Shown here piece after piece: positions 39,300-47,778 of a stretch of DNA of 64,000 nucleotides. The notes below the pieces were generated by a model. The model made no database searches, had not been told where the DNA came from, and was given only the letters and a program-made list of their open reading frames with translations. A program made the translations under genes and the position numbers. The DNA comes from Bacillus sp. HSf4 (lineage in GTDB: Bacteria > Bacillota > Bacilli > Bacillales > Bacillaceae): contig NZ_CP120679.1 in the NCBI RefSeq assembly GCF_029537375.1, positions 1,290,001 to 1,354,000 on the forward strand. Direction: 5' to 3'. The stretch's first letter is position 1. The number at the start of each line of letters is the position of its first letter.

Positions 39300-40918
39300 C
39301 TTTCTACCCCCAGCACTTCTCTTTTTTTTGGAATCACGACAGTAAACAATGCTCCGCCAAGCTCGCTTTTGCCCGCTTTAATTTCTCCGTTTAATGCATT
39401 GACAGCTTCCTTTACTAAAAAGAGCCCGAGACCGCGGTGAGTTGCAGATTTTGTCGAATAAAATTTTTGAAAAATCCGCTCTGTGTCTGCATCGGGAATT
39501 CCGTCTCCCGAATCTTCGACTTCGATCAGGATATGATCCCCTCCATCAGATAAAAACACGAGGATATTCCGCTCTTTCTTTTGAGAGACGGCGTCAAATG
39601 CGTTCTCAATGAGATTCCCCAGGATCGTAATGAATTTACCCTGATCCATGTCCGGCGGCAATGCGTCTATTTTTGAGCTCTCATCGATTTCCAAGTTGAT
39701 GTGGAGCTCTTTGGCGCGATTGATTTTACCGAGTAAGAGACCTGAAAGAAGCGGGTCAGGTATGGAATGAATCAAAAAGTGCAGCATATCCTGATGGCTT
39801 TTGTTTTCTTTTTGGATTAATTCAAGCGCTTCAGTATAGCTTTCAAGCTGGATCAGGCCGGCGATCGTATTGAGCTTGTTTGAATATTCGTGGGTCTGCG
39901 CTCTCAGCCCTTCCGCGTATTGCGATGTCTGCGCCAGTTTTTTCGAAAGTTCGTCGATATCCGTCTTTCTCCTGAAGCTCGCAACAGCGCCGCGGATGCT
40001 TTCCTTTTCAAAAATCGGCACCCTGTTGACGATCAGCTCTTCGTTTCCGATCGTTAATTCCTGGTCTTTTTGGGCTTTTTTCGTTTTCAAGACTTCCGGA
40101 AGGAGCGTGTCCGGCAGAAGCTCGGCAATCGGCCTGCCCAGCCATTGGTCTTCACTTTCTGCGCCGAGCAGTTCACAGGCTTTTTTATTCAAAAGGGTGA
40201 TTTCTTCATGTTTGTTGATGGCGATCAATGCTTCGTGCACAGATTCGGTAATCGCTTGTTTTTCCGTATATAATTGATTAATTTCATATGGTTCAAGGCC
40301 GAAAATCGATTTTTTTACATTGCGGGAAATATAGACGGCTCCCGAAACCCCCATCAGCACAACAAATCCCAATAAAAATATGAGTTTCGTCTGATATTGA
40401 TAAACGATATCCTGGATGTTTTCTTTTAAAAAACCGACCGAGATGATGCCGACGATTTCTCCATTTTCCGTGCGGATCGGCGCTTTTCCCCTGACGGCTG
40501 CTCCGAGTGTGCCGACGGCTTCGGAAACGTATGATTCGCCTTTTTTAAGGGCTCGTTGATTGTCCCCGCCGACCATCCGCTTGCCGATTTTTTCCGGATC
40601 GGGATGAGCATAGCGGATCGAATCGACCGAGCCGATGACCACATATTGGGCACCGGACTGTTTTCTCGCTTTTTCTGCAATCGGCTGCAGCGTCTCTGAA
40701 GGATCGGGCGTTTCAAAGGCTTCCCGTACGGATGGCATTTGGGAGAGCGTTTTCGCCATATCGAGCGCTCTGGCCTCAATTTGCGTTTTTAAAGAATTTT
40801 CTAAAATCAATAGATAAAGTCCGCTCATGACAGAAAGCAAGATGAACAGCAATGATAGAATGAGCAATGTCAGTTTTGTGGTCAGTTTCTTTTTTATATC
40901 AAAAACTCCTTTTCCCAT
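39296..40918 (-). CDS. Sensor histidine kinase of the CitS/DcuS type
   Basis: The 540-residue kinase has a membrane segment at about 15-38, an extracellular CitA-like sensor domain to about 175, a second segment at about 178-197, a PAS domain (about 225-315), the phospho-acceptor His343 in RAQTHEYSNKLNTIAG, and an ATPase domain (NLIENAFDAV, DSGDGIP, HRGLGLFLVKEAV). This is the di/tricarboxylate-sensing family. ATG 40918 lacks a good ribosome site; an AAAAGGAG lies just inside the frame, so the true start may be a few codons later at a rare codon. It is divergent from coiA. Confidence 0.9.
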   Translation of the reverse strand: MGKGVFDIKKKLTTKLTLLILSLLFILLSVMSGLYLLILENSLKTQIEARALDMAKTLSQMPSVREAFETPDPSETLQPIAEKARKQSGAQYVVIGSVDSIRYAHPDPEKIGKRMVGGDNQRALKKGESYVSEAVGTLGAAVRGKAPIRTENGEIVGIISVGFLKENIQDIVYQYQTKLIFLLGFVVLMGVSGAVYISRNVKKSIFGLEPYEINQLYTEKQAITESVHEALIAINKHEEITLLNKKACELLGAESEDQWLGRPIAELLPDTLLPEVLKTKKAQKDQELTIGNEELIVNRVPIFEKESIRGAVASFRRKTDIDELSKKLAQTSQYAEGLRAQTHEYSNKLNTIAGLIQLESYTEALELIQKENKSHQDMLHFLIHSIPDPLLSGLLLGKINRAKELHINLEIDESSKIDALPPDMDQGKFITILGNLIENAFDAVSQKKERNILVFLSDGGDHILIEVEDSGDGIPDADTERIFQKFYSTKSATHRGLGLFLVKEAVNALNGEIKAGKSELGGALFTVVIPKKREVLGVER

Positions 40919-41035
40919 CTATTTCGTGCTCTATAATACTACTTTATATAAAATCAGCTTAAATTTGAAGCGTTTTCAGAAAAAGGGGAGACCGTACATC
41001 TGTTGAATACTAAATAAAGAAAGGAGAGAGAAGAA

Positions 41036-42184
41036 GTGTTCAGCGCACAAAACAATGAAGGGCGGCTGATTTGTCTTGCCGACGGATACAGCGCAGATGA
41101 ACTCAACCGCTTGAGAAAAAAACACGCTTTTTATTGTCCGGTCTGCCATCATGAGCTCGATCTCAAAATCGGCGTTCAAAAGGTGCATCACTTTGCCCAT
41201 AAGCCGGATTCAACATGTCCTGTTTCACATGAGCCGGAAAGCCTCTATCATCTGCAAGGGAAAAGGCTCCTGTACAAATGGTTCAGTCGGCAAGGGCTCA
41301 ATCCGGTGCTGGAACCTTATTTGGATCAGATCAGACAGAGGCCGGATTTGCTTGTAAGCTCTGCGGACAGCCGGTTAGCCGTTGAGTTTCAATGTGCGAA
41401 TCTCAGCAAGGCGGAGCATCGAAAAAGGACGGACGGCTTCCTGAAACTCGGGATTGAGCCGCTCTGGATCATCGGTGCAAACCGCGTGAAGCGCTTGACG
41501 GGCAGTTTTTTTCAGCTTTCACATTTTCATTGGCAGTTCAGCGGGACCGGCAGAAAGCTCCCGAGGCTTTTGTTTTTTTGCCCCGATCAAAAGGCTTTTC
41601 TTGTCCTTGAGCATTTAATCCCGTTTTTGAAAAACAAAATATCCGCAACGGTAAGGTTTCTCCCTCTCAAGCAAACAACGATCGGTGATTTGCGTTCCGC
41701 TGTCAGGCCTTCCCCTTATCAGCTTCATTCCTGGAAGAGGAATCTCCTCAAATTTCGCACGACATCCCGGCGCTTTTTATCAAAAGATGAAAAAGACATA
41801 GCTGCATTGTTTTACGAAAAATTTCGCGTTCCGCTTCCTTTTTTTCCGTCTGAAGTTTTTCTTCCCTTATCAAAGGGCTATATATTTGCCCATCCGGTTT
41901 ATGTATGGCAAGGCCACCTTTATCTGCATCTTGTGAAGCAGTCTTCCTTCCGCCTGAATTCAGCCGTTTCTTTCATGAACAAACTCATTTCAAGCGGCAA
42001 ACTGAAGTTGAGGTGGAACGGACGGGAGACGGCGTCAGGAGCCGTGAGTGAATACATTTGTCTCCTTTGTGAAAAAGGATTTTTAAAGAAAGAGAAAGAA
42101 GTTTATTATCCCGCCTGTTTGCCTGTTGCAAAAACACGGCTTTCGGAGCTTTTCAAGAGTGACGAATGGTATTTTTCCGAATGA
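41036..42184 (+). CDS. coiA: Competence protein CoiA (nuclease-like)
   Basis: CoiA is needed for efficient transformation, acting with the recombination machinery. The 382-residue protein has an N-terminal zinc-finger-like part (Cys34-x-x-Cys37, HHFAH at 51-55) and a PD-(D/E)xK-type core with Glu93, Asp104 (RQRPDLLV) and Glu117/Gln119 (AVEFQC). The start is GTG 41036 after AAAGGAGAGAG. In B. subtilis it lies next to mecA; here about 7.3 kb of other genes lie between them. Confidence 0.92.
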   Translation: MFSAQNNEGRLICLADGYSADELNRLRKKHAFYCPVCHHELDLKIGVQKVHHFAHKPDSTCPVSHEPESLYHLQGKRLLYKWFSRQGLNPVLEPYLDQIRQRPDLLVSSADSRLAVEFQCANLSKAEHRKRTDGFLKLGIEPLWIIGANRVKRLTGSFFQLSHFHWQFSGTGRKLPRLLFFCPDQKAFLVLEHLIPFLKNKISATVRFLPLKQTTIGDLRSAVRPSPYQLHSWKRNLLKFRTTSRRFLSKDEKDIAALFYEKFRVPLPFFPSEVFLPLSKGYIFAHPVYVWQGHLYLHLVKQSSFRLNSAVSFMNKLISSGKLKLRWNGRETASGAVSEYICLLCEKGFLKKEKEVYYPACLPVAKTRLSELFKSDEWYFSE

Positions 42185-42398
42185 CAACCATGCCTTTCGT
42201 TCAATCTAAGGAAAGGAAGGTGGTGTCTTTAGCCTGTTTCAGATCAAAAGATATGTATTTTGTTGTTTAGTCGCGGTGTCAAGCATGATTTTTTTGGCAA
42301 ATGATTTGACAAAAGACGGTGAAAAAACAGAAGATAAACACAATACAAGTTTATTGCGCAACAATGGACTTGGAGTAAAGAAAGCGAGGGGAATTACA

Positions 42399-44225
42399 GT
42401 GGCTGAAGAAAAACAAGCGAAGAAACTGCCTCAAAGAGATGAGGTAAAGCAAGAAGACACGTGGAGACTCGAGGACATCTTCCCGACCGATGACGCTTGG
42501 AATGAGGAATTTCAAGCGGTGAAAGAGCTGCTGCCTAAGCTCTCCGAATTCAAGGGCAAGCTCGGCCATTCAGCCGATGATCTGTATGAAGCGCTGACGT
42601 TTCAGGATCAGGTGATGGAAAGGCTCGGCAAGCTGTATACTTACGCACATATGCGCTATGATCAAGATACGGGAAATTCGTTTTATCAAGGCCTTAATGA
42701 TAAAGCGGGCAACCTTTATACACAGGCGGCCAGCGCCACAGCCTATATGGTGCCGGAAATTCTGTCGATTCAAGAGGAAAAGCTGCAGCAGTTCCTTTTA
42801 GAAAAAGAGGAATTAAAGCTTTATTCCCATGCGCTCGAAGAAATTAACAAAGAGCGCCCGCATGTGCTGAGTGAGAAGGAAGAAGGGCTTTTGGCCGAGG
42901 TTTCAGATGTCCTCTCTTCACCGTCAAATACATTCGGAATGCTGAACAACGCCGATATGGAATTCCCGGAGATTACGGATGAAAACGGGGAAAAACAGCA
43001 GCTGACACACGGTAATTATATTACCTTTTTAGAGAGTGACAACCGTGATGTCCGACGCGCTGCCTTCAAGGCGGTGTACGAGACGTACGGACGCTTTAAA
43101 AACACGCTTGCTTCAACGCTCAGCGGAGCGGTGAAAAAAGACAATTTTTATGCGAAAGTTAAACATTATAAATCGGCGAGGGAAGCGGCGCTGTCGCGCA
43201 ACAGCATCCCGGAGGAAGTCTATGATAACCTTGTCGAAACGATCAATAAACATCTGCCTCTCCTGCATCGATACGTCGAGCTCAGAAAAAAAGTGCTTGA
43301 ACTTGATGAGGTGCACATGTATGACCTGTATACTCCGCTTGTGAAAGATGCCGGTATGAAGGTCACATATGAACAGGCAAAAGATTATATGCTGAAGGGT
43401 CTCGCACCTTTGGGAGAAGACTATACATCGATTCTGAAAGAAGGCTTAAACAACCGCTGGGTCGATGTGTATGAAAATAAAGGGAAGCGAAGCGGCGCCT
43501 ATTCTTCCGGAACATATGGAACCAATCCGTATATTTTGCTGAACTGGCACGACAACGTCAACAACCTCTTTACACTCGTTCATGAATTCGGCCATTCAGT
43601 GCACAGCTATTATACGAGAAAATATCAGCCGTATCCGTACGGCAACTACAGCATTTTCGTGGCTGAAGTGGCTTCAACGACAAATGAAGCCCTTTTGGGA
43701 GAATATTTGTTGAATACACTTGAGGATGAGAAGCAGCGGCTTTATATTTTAAACCACATGCTTGAAGGATTTAAAGGAACGGTGTTCAGACAGACGATGT
43801 TTGCCGAATTTGAGCATGAGATCCATGTCAGGGCCCAGGAAGGGGAGCCGCTGACTCCTGAGCTGTTGACGAGCATCTATTATGATTTGAACAAAAAGTA
43901 CTTTGGAGATCATATTGAGCTCGACAAGGAAATCGGCCTTGAATGGTCAAGAATTCCGCATTTCTATTACAATTACTATGTATACCAATATGCGACAGGC
44001 TTCAGTGCAGCCCAGGCTTTAAGCCAGCAAATATTAAAAGAGGGCAAACCAGCAGTTGACCGCTATATCGAATTTTTAAAAGCGGGCAGCTCGGATTATC
44101 CGATTGAAGTGCTGAAAAAAGCGGGCGTTGATATGACGTCGTCACAACCGATTGAAGCCGCATGCAAAACGTTTGAAAAACAGCTCGATGAAATGGAAGA
44201 GCTGCTGCTTAAGCTTAATCCATAA
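42399..44225 (+). CDS. pepF: Oligoendopeptidase F
   Basis: PepF is an M3 zinc peptidase that cuts short peptides. The zinc motif HEFGH is at 395-399 counting from GTG 42399 (LVHEFGHSVHSYY), and FVAEVASTTNEALL supplies the third ligand. GTG 42399 follows GAGGGG at good spacing and gives 608 residues. The frame stays open upstream to 42210 and encodes a hydrophobic stretch (QIKRYVFCCLVAVSSMIFLA), so a longer, membrane-anchored form starting at CTG 42234 or another codon is possible; GTG 42276 would cut that stretch. Confidence 0.9.
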   Translation: MAEEKQAKKLPQRDEVKQEDTWRLEDIFPTDDAWNEEFQAVKELLPKLSEFKGKLGHSADDLYEALTFQDQVMERLGKLYTYAHMRYDQDTGNSFYQGLNDKAGNLYTQAASATAYMVPEILSIQEEKLQQFLLEKEELKLYSHALEEINKERPHVLSEKEEGLLAEVSDVLSSPSNTFGMLNNADMEFPEITDENGEKQQLTHGNYITFLESDNRDVRRAAFKAVYETYGRFKNTLASTLSGAVKKDNFYAKVKHYKSAREAALSRNSIPEEVYDNLVETINKHLPLLHRYVELRKKVLELDEVHMYDLYTPLVKDAGMKVTYEQAKDYMLKGLAPLGEDYTSILKEGLNNRWVDVYENKGKRSGAYSSGTYGTNPYILLNWHDNVNNLFTLVHEFGHSVHSYYTRKYQPYPYGNYSIFVAEVASTTNEALLGEYLLNTLEDEKQRLYILNHMLEGFKGTVFRQTMFAEFEHEIHVRAQEGEPLTPELLTSIYYDLNKKYFGDHIELDKEIGLEWSRIPHFYYNYYVYQYATGFSAAQALSQQILKEGKPAVDRYIEFLKAGSSDYPIEVLKKAGVDMTSSQPIEAACKTFEKQLDEMEELLLKLNP

Positions 44226-44229
44226 TATG

Positions 44230-44267
44230 AAAGCCTGCCGGTGCTGCCTTTTGCCGGCGGCTTTTTC
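44230..44267 (+). terminator. Terminator after pepF
   Basis: AAGCCTGCCGG pairs with CCGGCGGCTTT (one mismatch), followed by TTTTT. It lies between pepF and the convergent small membrane gene. Confidence 0.82.
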
Positions 44268-44270
44268 GCG

Positions 44271-44438
44271 TTAAAATCCTTTAAATGTTTTTCTGTGGTT
44301 GAAGCGGCTGATCGTAAAAAGGATGGATACAAACAGCAGGGGGGATGTGATATAAAGCGGAAGCATCTGCATCAAGCCTAAAATATTTAATATAAAAAAA
44401 ACCAATATTGATGCAAGTCCCAAAACAATTTGCAGCAT
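44271..44438 (-). CDS. yizD: Small two-helix membrane protein, YizD-like
   Basis: The 55-residue protein MLQIVLGLASILVFFILNIL… has two hydrophobic segments (about 2-20 and 26-44) and a basic C-terminus (RFNHRKTFKGF). ATG 44438 follows a strong AGGAGGG at 6 bases. The longer frame to 44609 is not supported. Its place beside pepF and roxS corresponds to B. subtilis yizD; the symbol rests on position. Function is unknown. Confidence 0.75.
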   Translation of the reverse strand: MLQIVLGLASILVFFILNILGLMQMLPLYITSPLLFVSILFTISRFNHRKTFKGF

Positions 44439-44502
44439 AAAAACCCTCCTATGGACTGATAAAATGTTAAAATCAAAAAAAGCGTAAAGGCGGAGCGGAA
44501 AA

Positions 44503-44570
44503 TCTGTGAATCGCCGGGGCTTTAGGCTTCCTGCACCTTGTGAAGCACAGGTGTTTTCTTTCCTACTTTC
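44503..44570 (-). other. Structured leader candidate upstream of the YizD-like gene
   Basis: The stretch between the YizD-like gene and roxS contains a hairpin CACCTTGTG-AAG-CACAGGTG (one bulged T, around 44535-44556) flanked by GC-rich GCC/GGC elements. It would be in the 5' leader of the minus-strand gene. It fits no riboswitch family I know. Confidence 0.35.
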
Positions 44571-44633
44571 ATCATATGATGGACATCTATTTTTTATGTT
44601 TTGTGACAAAAATGTGAAAAGTAATAAAATCAG

Positions 44634-44684
44634 TTGTCAAAAGTCGACATGATTTGATATTATAATGATGTGAAATTGATCACA
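44634..44684 (+). promoter_or_regulatory. roxS promoter with Rex/Fnr-type operator
   Basis: TTGTCA at 44634-44639 is followed after 18 bases by TATTAT (44658-44663); a TATAAT lies at 44661-44666. TGTGAAATTGATCACA at 44669-44684 is a TGTGA-N6-TCACA palindrome over the start site, the pattern of Rex and Fnr sites. In B. subtilis roxS is repressed by Rex and activated by ResD, so Rex is the likely partner. TTTTGTGACAAAAATGTGAA just upstream could hold ResD sites. Confidence 0.78.
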
Positions 44685-44792
44685 AACAAACATTTACCCC
44701 TTTGTTTGACCGTGAAAAATTTCTCCCATCCCCTTTGTTGTCGTTAAGACATAATAGAAACCGCGCTTATCCCGGCGCGGTTTCTTACTGTT
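44672..44792 (+). ncRNA. roxS: RoxS (RsaE family) small regulatory RNA
   Basis: This RNA of about 120 nt lies between the YizD-like gene and spxH, exactly where B. subtilis roxS is. It carries the two conserved C-rich seed regions, ACCCCTTTGTTTG (from 44696) and CTCCCATCCCCTTTGTTG (from 44723), shared with S. aureus RsaE. It ends in a terminator stem GAAACCGCGC/GCGCGGTTTC (44757-44784). RoxS base-pairs with mRNAs of central metabolism and the TCA cycle to adjust the NAD+/NADH balance. The 5' end is inferred from the promoter. Confidence 0.9.
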
Positions 44793-44849
44793 TTTAAAAA
44801 GAACATATGTTTGGTATTTTAGAAAAAGAAAAACACGGGGAATCCCGTG

Positions 44850-45752
44850 TCATTTTTCACACTGATAGAGCGGCCCGGCATCGTCGTTTTCGTTTACATA
44901 GCGCCAAAACATGCCGTGTTTGGCTTCGACCCTTTCGACCTTTCGCGCGAAAGCAAGCTTTTTCATTTCGCGTTCGACCTCCTCAAGGGACCAATCATAC
45001 ACGACAGCAATTTCTTTGTCCGCCACAAATTGAAAGTATTCAACAAACAATTCGAGCGGCGGCGTCTGCGACGGCTTCGGTTCATCGCCGAGCATTTCAA
45101 ACAGCACTTCTTCATATACATCATATGAATAATTTCCGGTTACTTTTAACCCCTCCGCTTCGCGGAGGCTGTTAAAATAGGTAAGCGTCGGAACGGATTC
45201 GACTTCCATTTCGGCAGCGATTTTCATATCGCATTGCAGGGCTTTAACAGCGCTTTGTGAATGAAGGTCTTTTTTAAATTCTTCCACATCAAGCCGTGTG
45301 TTTTCCGCAATATGAAACAGCACTTCTTCATCGGTAATATCTTGCTGATTGAGAAACAAGTTTTCCTGCATGCTTCGCAAAAACTGAAGCCCGGCTTTTC
45401 TGCCTTGCAGCTCCGCGGCTTTGAGGGCAAGGGAGGCAAGGTATGGAGCGGAAAGCGCATTGTCATACCAAAGCGTACCGTCGCAGGACATTCCCGACCT
45501 GCAGGCGATTTTTTCCCAAGTCTCTGCGAGACGGTGTTTCTTTCGCTTTTGGACATTTAACGCCGTAATGCTGCAGGCGGTAATCATGCGCAATGTGAAA
45601 AAACGGCCGTAGCGGATCTTTAATTTTTTGATCACAGGCTCCAAAGCCCAGCATTCCGGAGATAGCGGATCGACAAACATATAAATTTCCATCGGCTTTT
45701 GCGGGTGTCCGTGGCAATGGGAGAAAAACTGGTCACGCTGATTAACCGTCAA
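44850..45752 (-). CDS. spxH: SpxH (YjbH), adaptor for ClpXP degradation of Spx
   Basis: SpxH binds Spx and passes it to ClpXP. The 300-residue DsbA-like protein has the N-terminal HCHGH metal-binding segment and the thioredoxin-like FVDPLSPECW. The first position of the CXXC seen in B. subtilis (CPEC, from memory) is serine here. TTG 45752 overlaps the yjbI stop codon (TTGA) and follows GGAGG in the yjbI end. It forms an operon with the truncated haemoglobin gene. Confidence 0.93.
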   Translation of the reverse strand: MTVNQRDQFFSHCHGHPQKPMEIYMFVDPLSPECWALEPVIKKLKIRYGRFFTLRMITACSITALNVQKRKKHRLAETWEKIACRSGMSCDGTLWYDNALSAPYLASLALKAAELQGRKAGLQFLRSMQENLFLNQQDITDEEVLFHIAENTRLDVEEFKKDLHSQSAVKALQCDMKIAAEMEVESVPTLTYFNSLREAEGLKVTGNYSYDVYEEVLFEMLGDEPKPSQTPPLELFVEYFQFVADKEIAVVYDWSLEEVEREMKKLAFARKVERVEAKHGMFWRYVNENDDAGPLYQCEK

Positions 45753-46147
45753 TGTGAACCATCCTCCATTTTAGGCTGGTTTACCATGTGTCTGGCTGTC
45801 AATGTCAGCCTTTCAAAAAGAAATTCCCTGATTTCGCCATTCAAACCGACATGATCCATTGCCTCTTTCATACAGGAAAGCCACGCATCCGCCCGTTCAG
45901 GTGTGATCGGAAACGGAAGGTGCCGAGCCCTCAGCATCGGGTGTCCGTGTTCTTCTGTGTAAAGCGGCGGGCCTCCCAAATATTGCGTTAAAAATTGCTT
46001 CTGTTTTCTCGCCGTTTCCGTCAAGTCATCCGGGAAAATCGGCGAGAGCAGCGGATGCCGTCCCACCCGCTCATAAAAAGTATCAACAAGTTGCGATAGA
46101 AGTTCTTCTCCAATCGCTTCATAAGGTGCGTTAAACGATTGTCCCAT
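45749..46147 (-). CDS. yjbI: Group II truncated haemoglobin YjbI
   Basis: This 132-residue trHbO protein binds haem and oxygen. The proximal histidine is His76 (MLRARHLPFPIT), with Tyr25 and Trp89 at the known distal positions. In B. subtilis YjbI affects SpxH stability or activity and peroxide protection, consistent with the shared operon. ATG 46147 follows AAAAGGAG. The stop overlaps the spxH start. Confidence 0.94.
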   Translation of the reverse strand: MGQSFNAPYEAIGEELLSQLVDTFYERVGRHPLLSPIFPDDLTETARKQKQFLTQYLGGPPLYTEEHGHPMLRARHLPFPITPERADAWLSCMKEAMDHVGLNGEIREFLFERLTLTARHMVNQPKMEDGSH

Positions 46148-46408
46148 GTTGACTACTCCTTTTAAAATGGCTAATAGGAAAAAATAACGATTCCCATTGC
46201 AAAAAAATATTTATCTTGTGCATCATTTATTATTTCAAGATTGTATATACTTATTTTAGCAACCCCGTTCCATTTCTACAAATAAACCGACTTTTAGCCC
46301 GCGGAATGGAATCGCTTGTTTTGTATGAAATATCATATCATATTCGTTTATTAAATGTGTATTTTTTATACTTGGAGGATTCATTTGGAGGTTTTTTTTA
46401 TGGGCGGC

Positions 46409-46436
46409 AAAAAGCCGGAAAGAAATCTTTCCGGCT
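46409..46436 (-). terminator. Terminator of cwlQ
   Basis: On the minus strand AGCCGGAAAG pairs perfectly with CTTTCCGGCT around a 4-base loop, then a T run. It begins at the cwlQ stop codon. Confidence 0.88.
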
Positions 46437-47068
46437 CAGGCGTAGTAATTCGCGGTGATTTTTTTTACATAATTTTGCGTTTCTTTAAAAGGCGGAATCC
46501 CTCCGTACTTTTGAACGTTTCCAGGTCCGGCATTATACGCAGCCAAGGCGAGGTTGACATTCCCGCTGTATTTATCAAGCATCTGCTTTAGATATTTTGT
46601 CCCGCCTTCAATATTTTGAACGGGGTCAAAAGCATTGCTGACACCGAGCGATTTTGCCGTCGACGGCATGAGCTGCATCAGCCCCATGGCTCCGGACGGG
46701 CTGACCGCCTGCTGCCGGTAGCCAGACTCCTGTTTGACGACAGCGTGAATCAGCTTTTCATCCACACCGTATTTTTCAGCGGCTTGTTTGATGATCTCGT
46801 CAATTTTTTGATTTTGGTCGCCAAAAGAAACGGTTTTTTGAGCGGTGGATGATGCGGCGGCAACAGGCGCGGTTTTTTCCGCCGGAAGGGACCCGGATGC
46901 CGTCTGAACGGCTGGAAGTGTTCCCTGCGAGAGGCTGCCTGTATTCGCTAAATATTGATTTAAAATCGAGCTGAAGTCAAAATCCGTATCTTCGGAAGTG
47001 CTGCCTGACGTTTGATAAAACGAGCGAATCGCCTGAAGTTCCAGAAGGGCGGCTAGATTGATGTTCAT
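46436..47068 (-). CDS. cwlQ: CwlQ (YjbJ), soluble lytic transglycosylase/muramidase
   Basis: CwlQ cuts peptidoglycan glycan strands. The 210-residue protein has an N-terminal Ala/Ser-rich region (to about 80) and a C-terminal SLT domain with catalytic Glu114 (VKQESGYR), [14 protein letters not shown] and AYNAGPGNV. No standard signal peptide is seen, as in other Bacillus members. ATG 47068 overlaps the yjbK stop (ATGA). It is the last gene of yjbK-cwlQ. Confidence 0.92.
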   Translation of the reverse strand: MNINLAALLELQAIRSFYQTSGSTSEDTDFDFSSILNQYLANTGSLSQGTLPAVQTASGSLPAEKTAPVAAASSTAQKTVSFGDQNQKIDEIIKQAAEKYGVDEKLIHAVVKQESGYRQQAVSPSGAMGLMQLMPSTAKSLGVSNAFDPVQNIEGGTKYLKQMLDKYSGNVNLALAAYNAGPGNVQKYGGIPPFKETQNYVKKITANYYA

Positions 47069-47655
47069 TGTTTTTCCACCTTATTTATCCTTTCTCGTTT
47101 TTGCTCATAAAAACGGACGATTTTATTTTTGGTATGTCGCTCAGGGATGCCGAATGATTGTAAAAGTGCTTTGAAATCATGCTTTCCCTTTTCATAATCA
47201 GCGACTTCGAATTCCAGTTCGTAGTCCTCTACTGTTAAGTATCGGCTGCGATCCAAAACTATTAACCCCTGCGGCAGTTTTTTTTCGGCGCGGTCTGTTG
47301 CAAGCGTACCGAAGTATGCGAGGCTTCCTGGTGCAACACCGAGGCCCTTCAGACGGTCGGAGACGGGACCGTCCGGGATTTGAAATGATTCTGGGTCAGG
47401 CTTAAAGGACAGCTGCTGGTGGGTTTCCGTCAACCCGACGGGAGCGGGCTCTTTTAATGTCAGCACATGCCGGCCTTGTTTTTCGCGAATTCTCAGAGCC
47501 GCTCCTTTTTCTTTTAATGAAAAAGACGGCGTATCGAAATAATGGTTTTTTTGTGTGAAAAACTCTCCGGCAGAAAATTGATAATGTGATTTTATTTGTT
47601 CAAATTCTTTTTTTGTCAGCATATTTTTAAATTCTATTTCGAGTTCCTGACTCAT
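47065..47655 (-). CDS. yjbK: CYTH-domain protein YjbK (triphosphate-tunnel family)
   Basis: The 196-residue protein starts with the CYTH hallmark ExExK (Glu6, Glu8, Lys10 in ELEIEFK) and carries the alternating charged strands of the triphosphate tunnel ([32 protein letters not shown]). The family includes triphosphatases and adenylate-cyclase-like proteins; the substrate is unknown here. ATG 47655 follows GAGAGGAG. It is divergent from yjbL and next to the alarmone synthetase yjbM. Confidence 0.92.
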   Translation of the reverse strand: MSQELEIEFKNMLTKKEFEQIKSHYQFSAGEFFTQKNHYFDTPSFSLKEKGAALRIREKQGRHVLTLKEPAPVGLTETHQQLSFKPDPESFQIPDGPVSDRLKGLGVAPGSLAYFGTLATDRAEKKLPQGLIVLDRSRYLTVEDYELEFEVADYEKGKHDFKALLQSFGIPERHTKNKIVRFYEQKRERINKVEKQ

Positions 47656-47778
47656 TTTCTACTCCTCTCAATTGTTTGAAATGACATTTCTCTTATTATC
47701 TCGTGAGAGGGAACGTTTATCAATCTTGATTCTGATATGATAAAATGAAACTGTACTTTTTATGTAAAGGAGAGCATT

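Noticed and set aside
44271..44609. 112-codon form of the YizD-like protein
   Set aside because: The extra N-terminal 57 residues have no ribosome site and cross the structured region; ATG 44438 has an ideal AGGAGGG.
44807..45175. Plus-strand frame starting near the roxS terminator
   Set aside because: Antisense shadow of spxH; no ribosome site and no family likeness.
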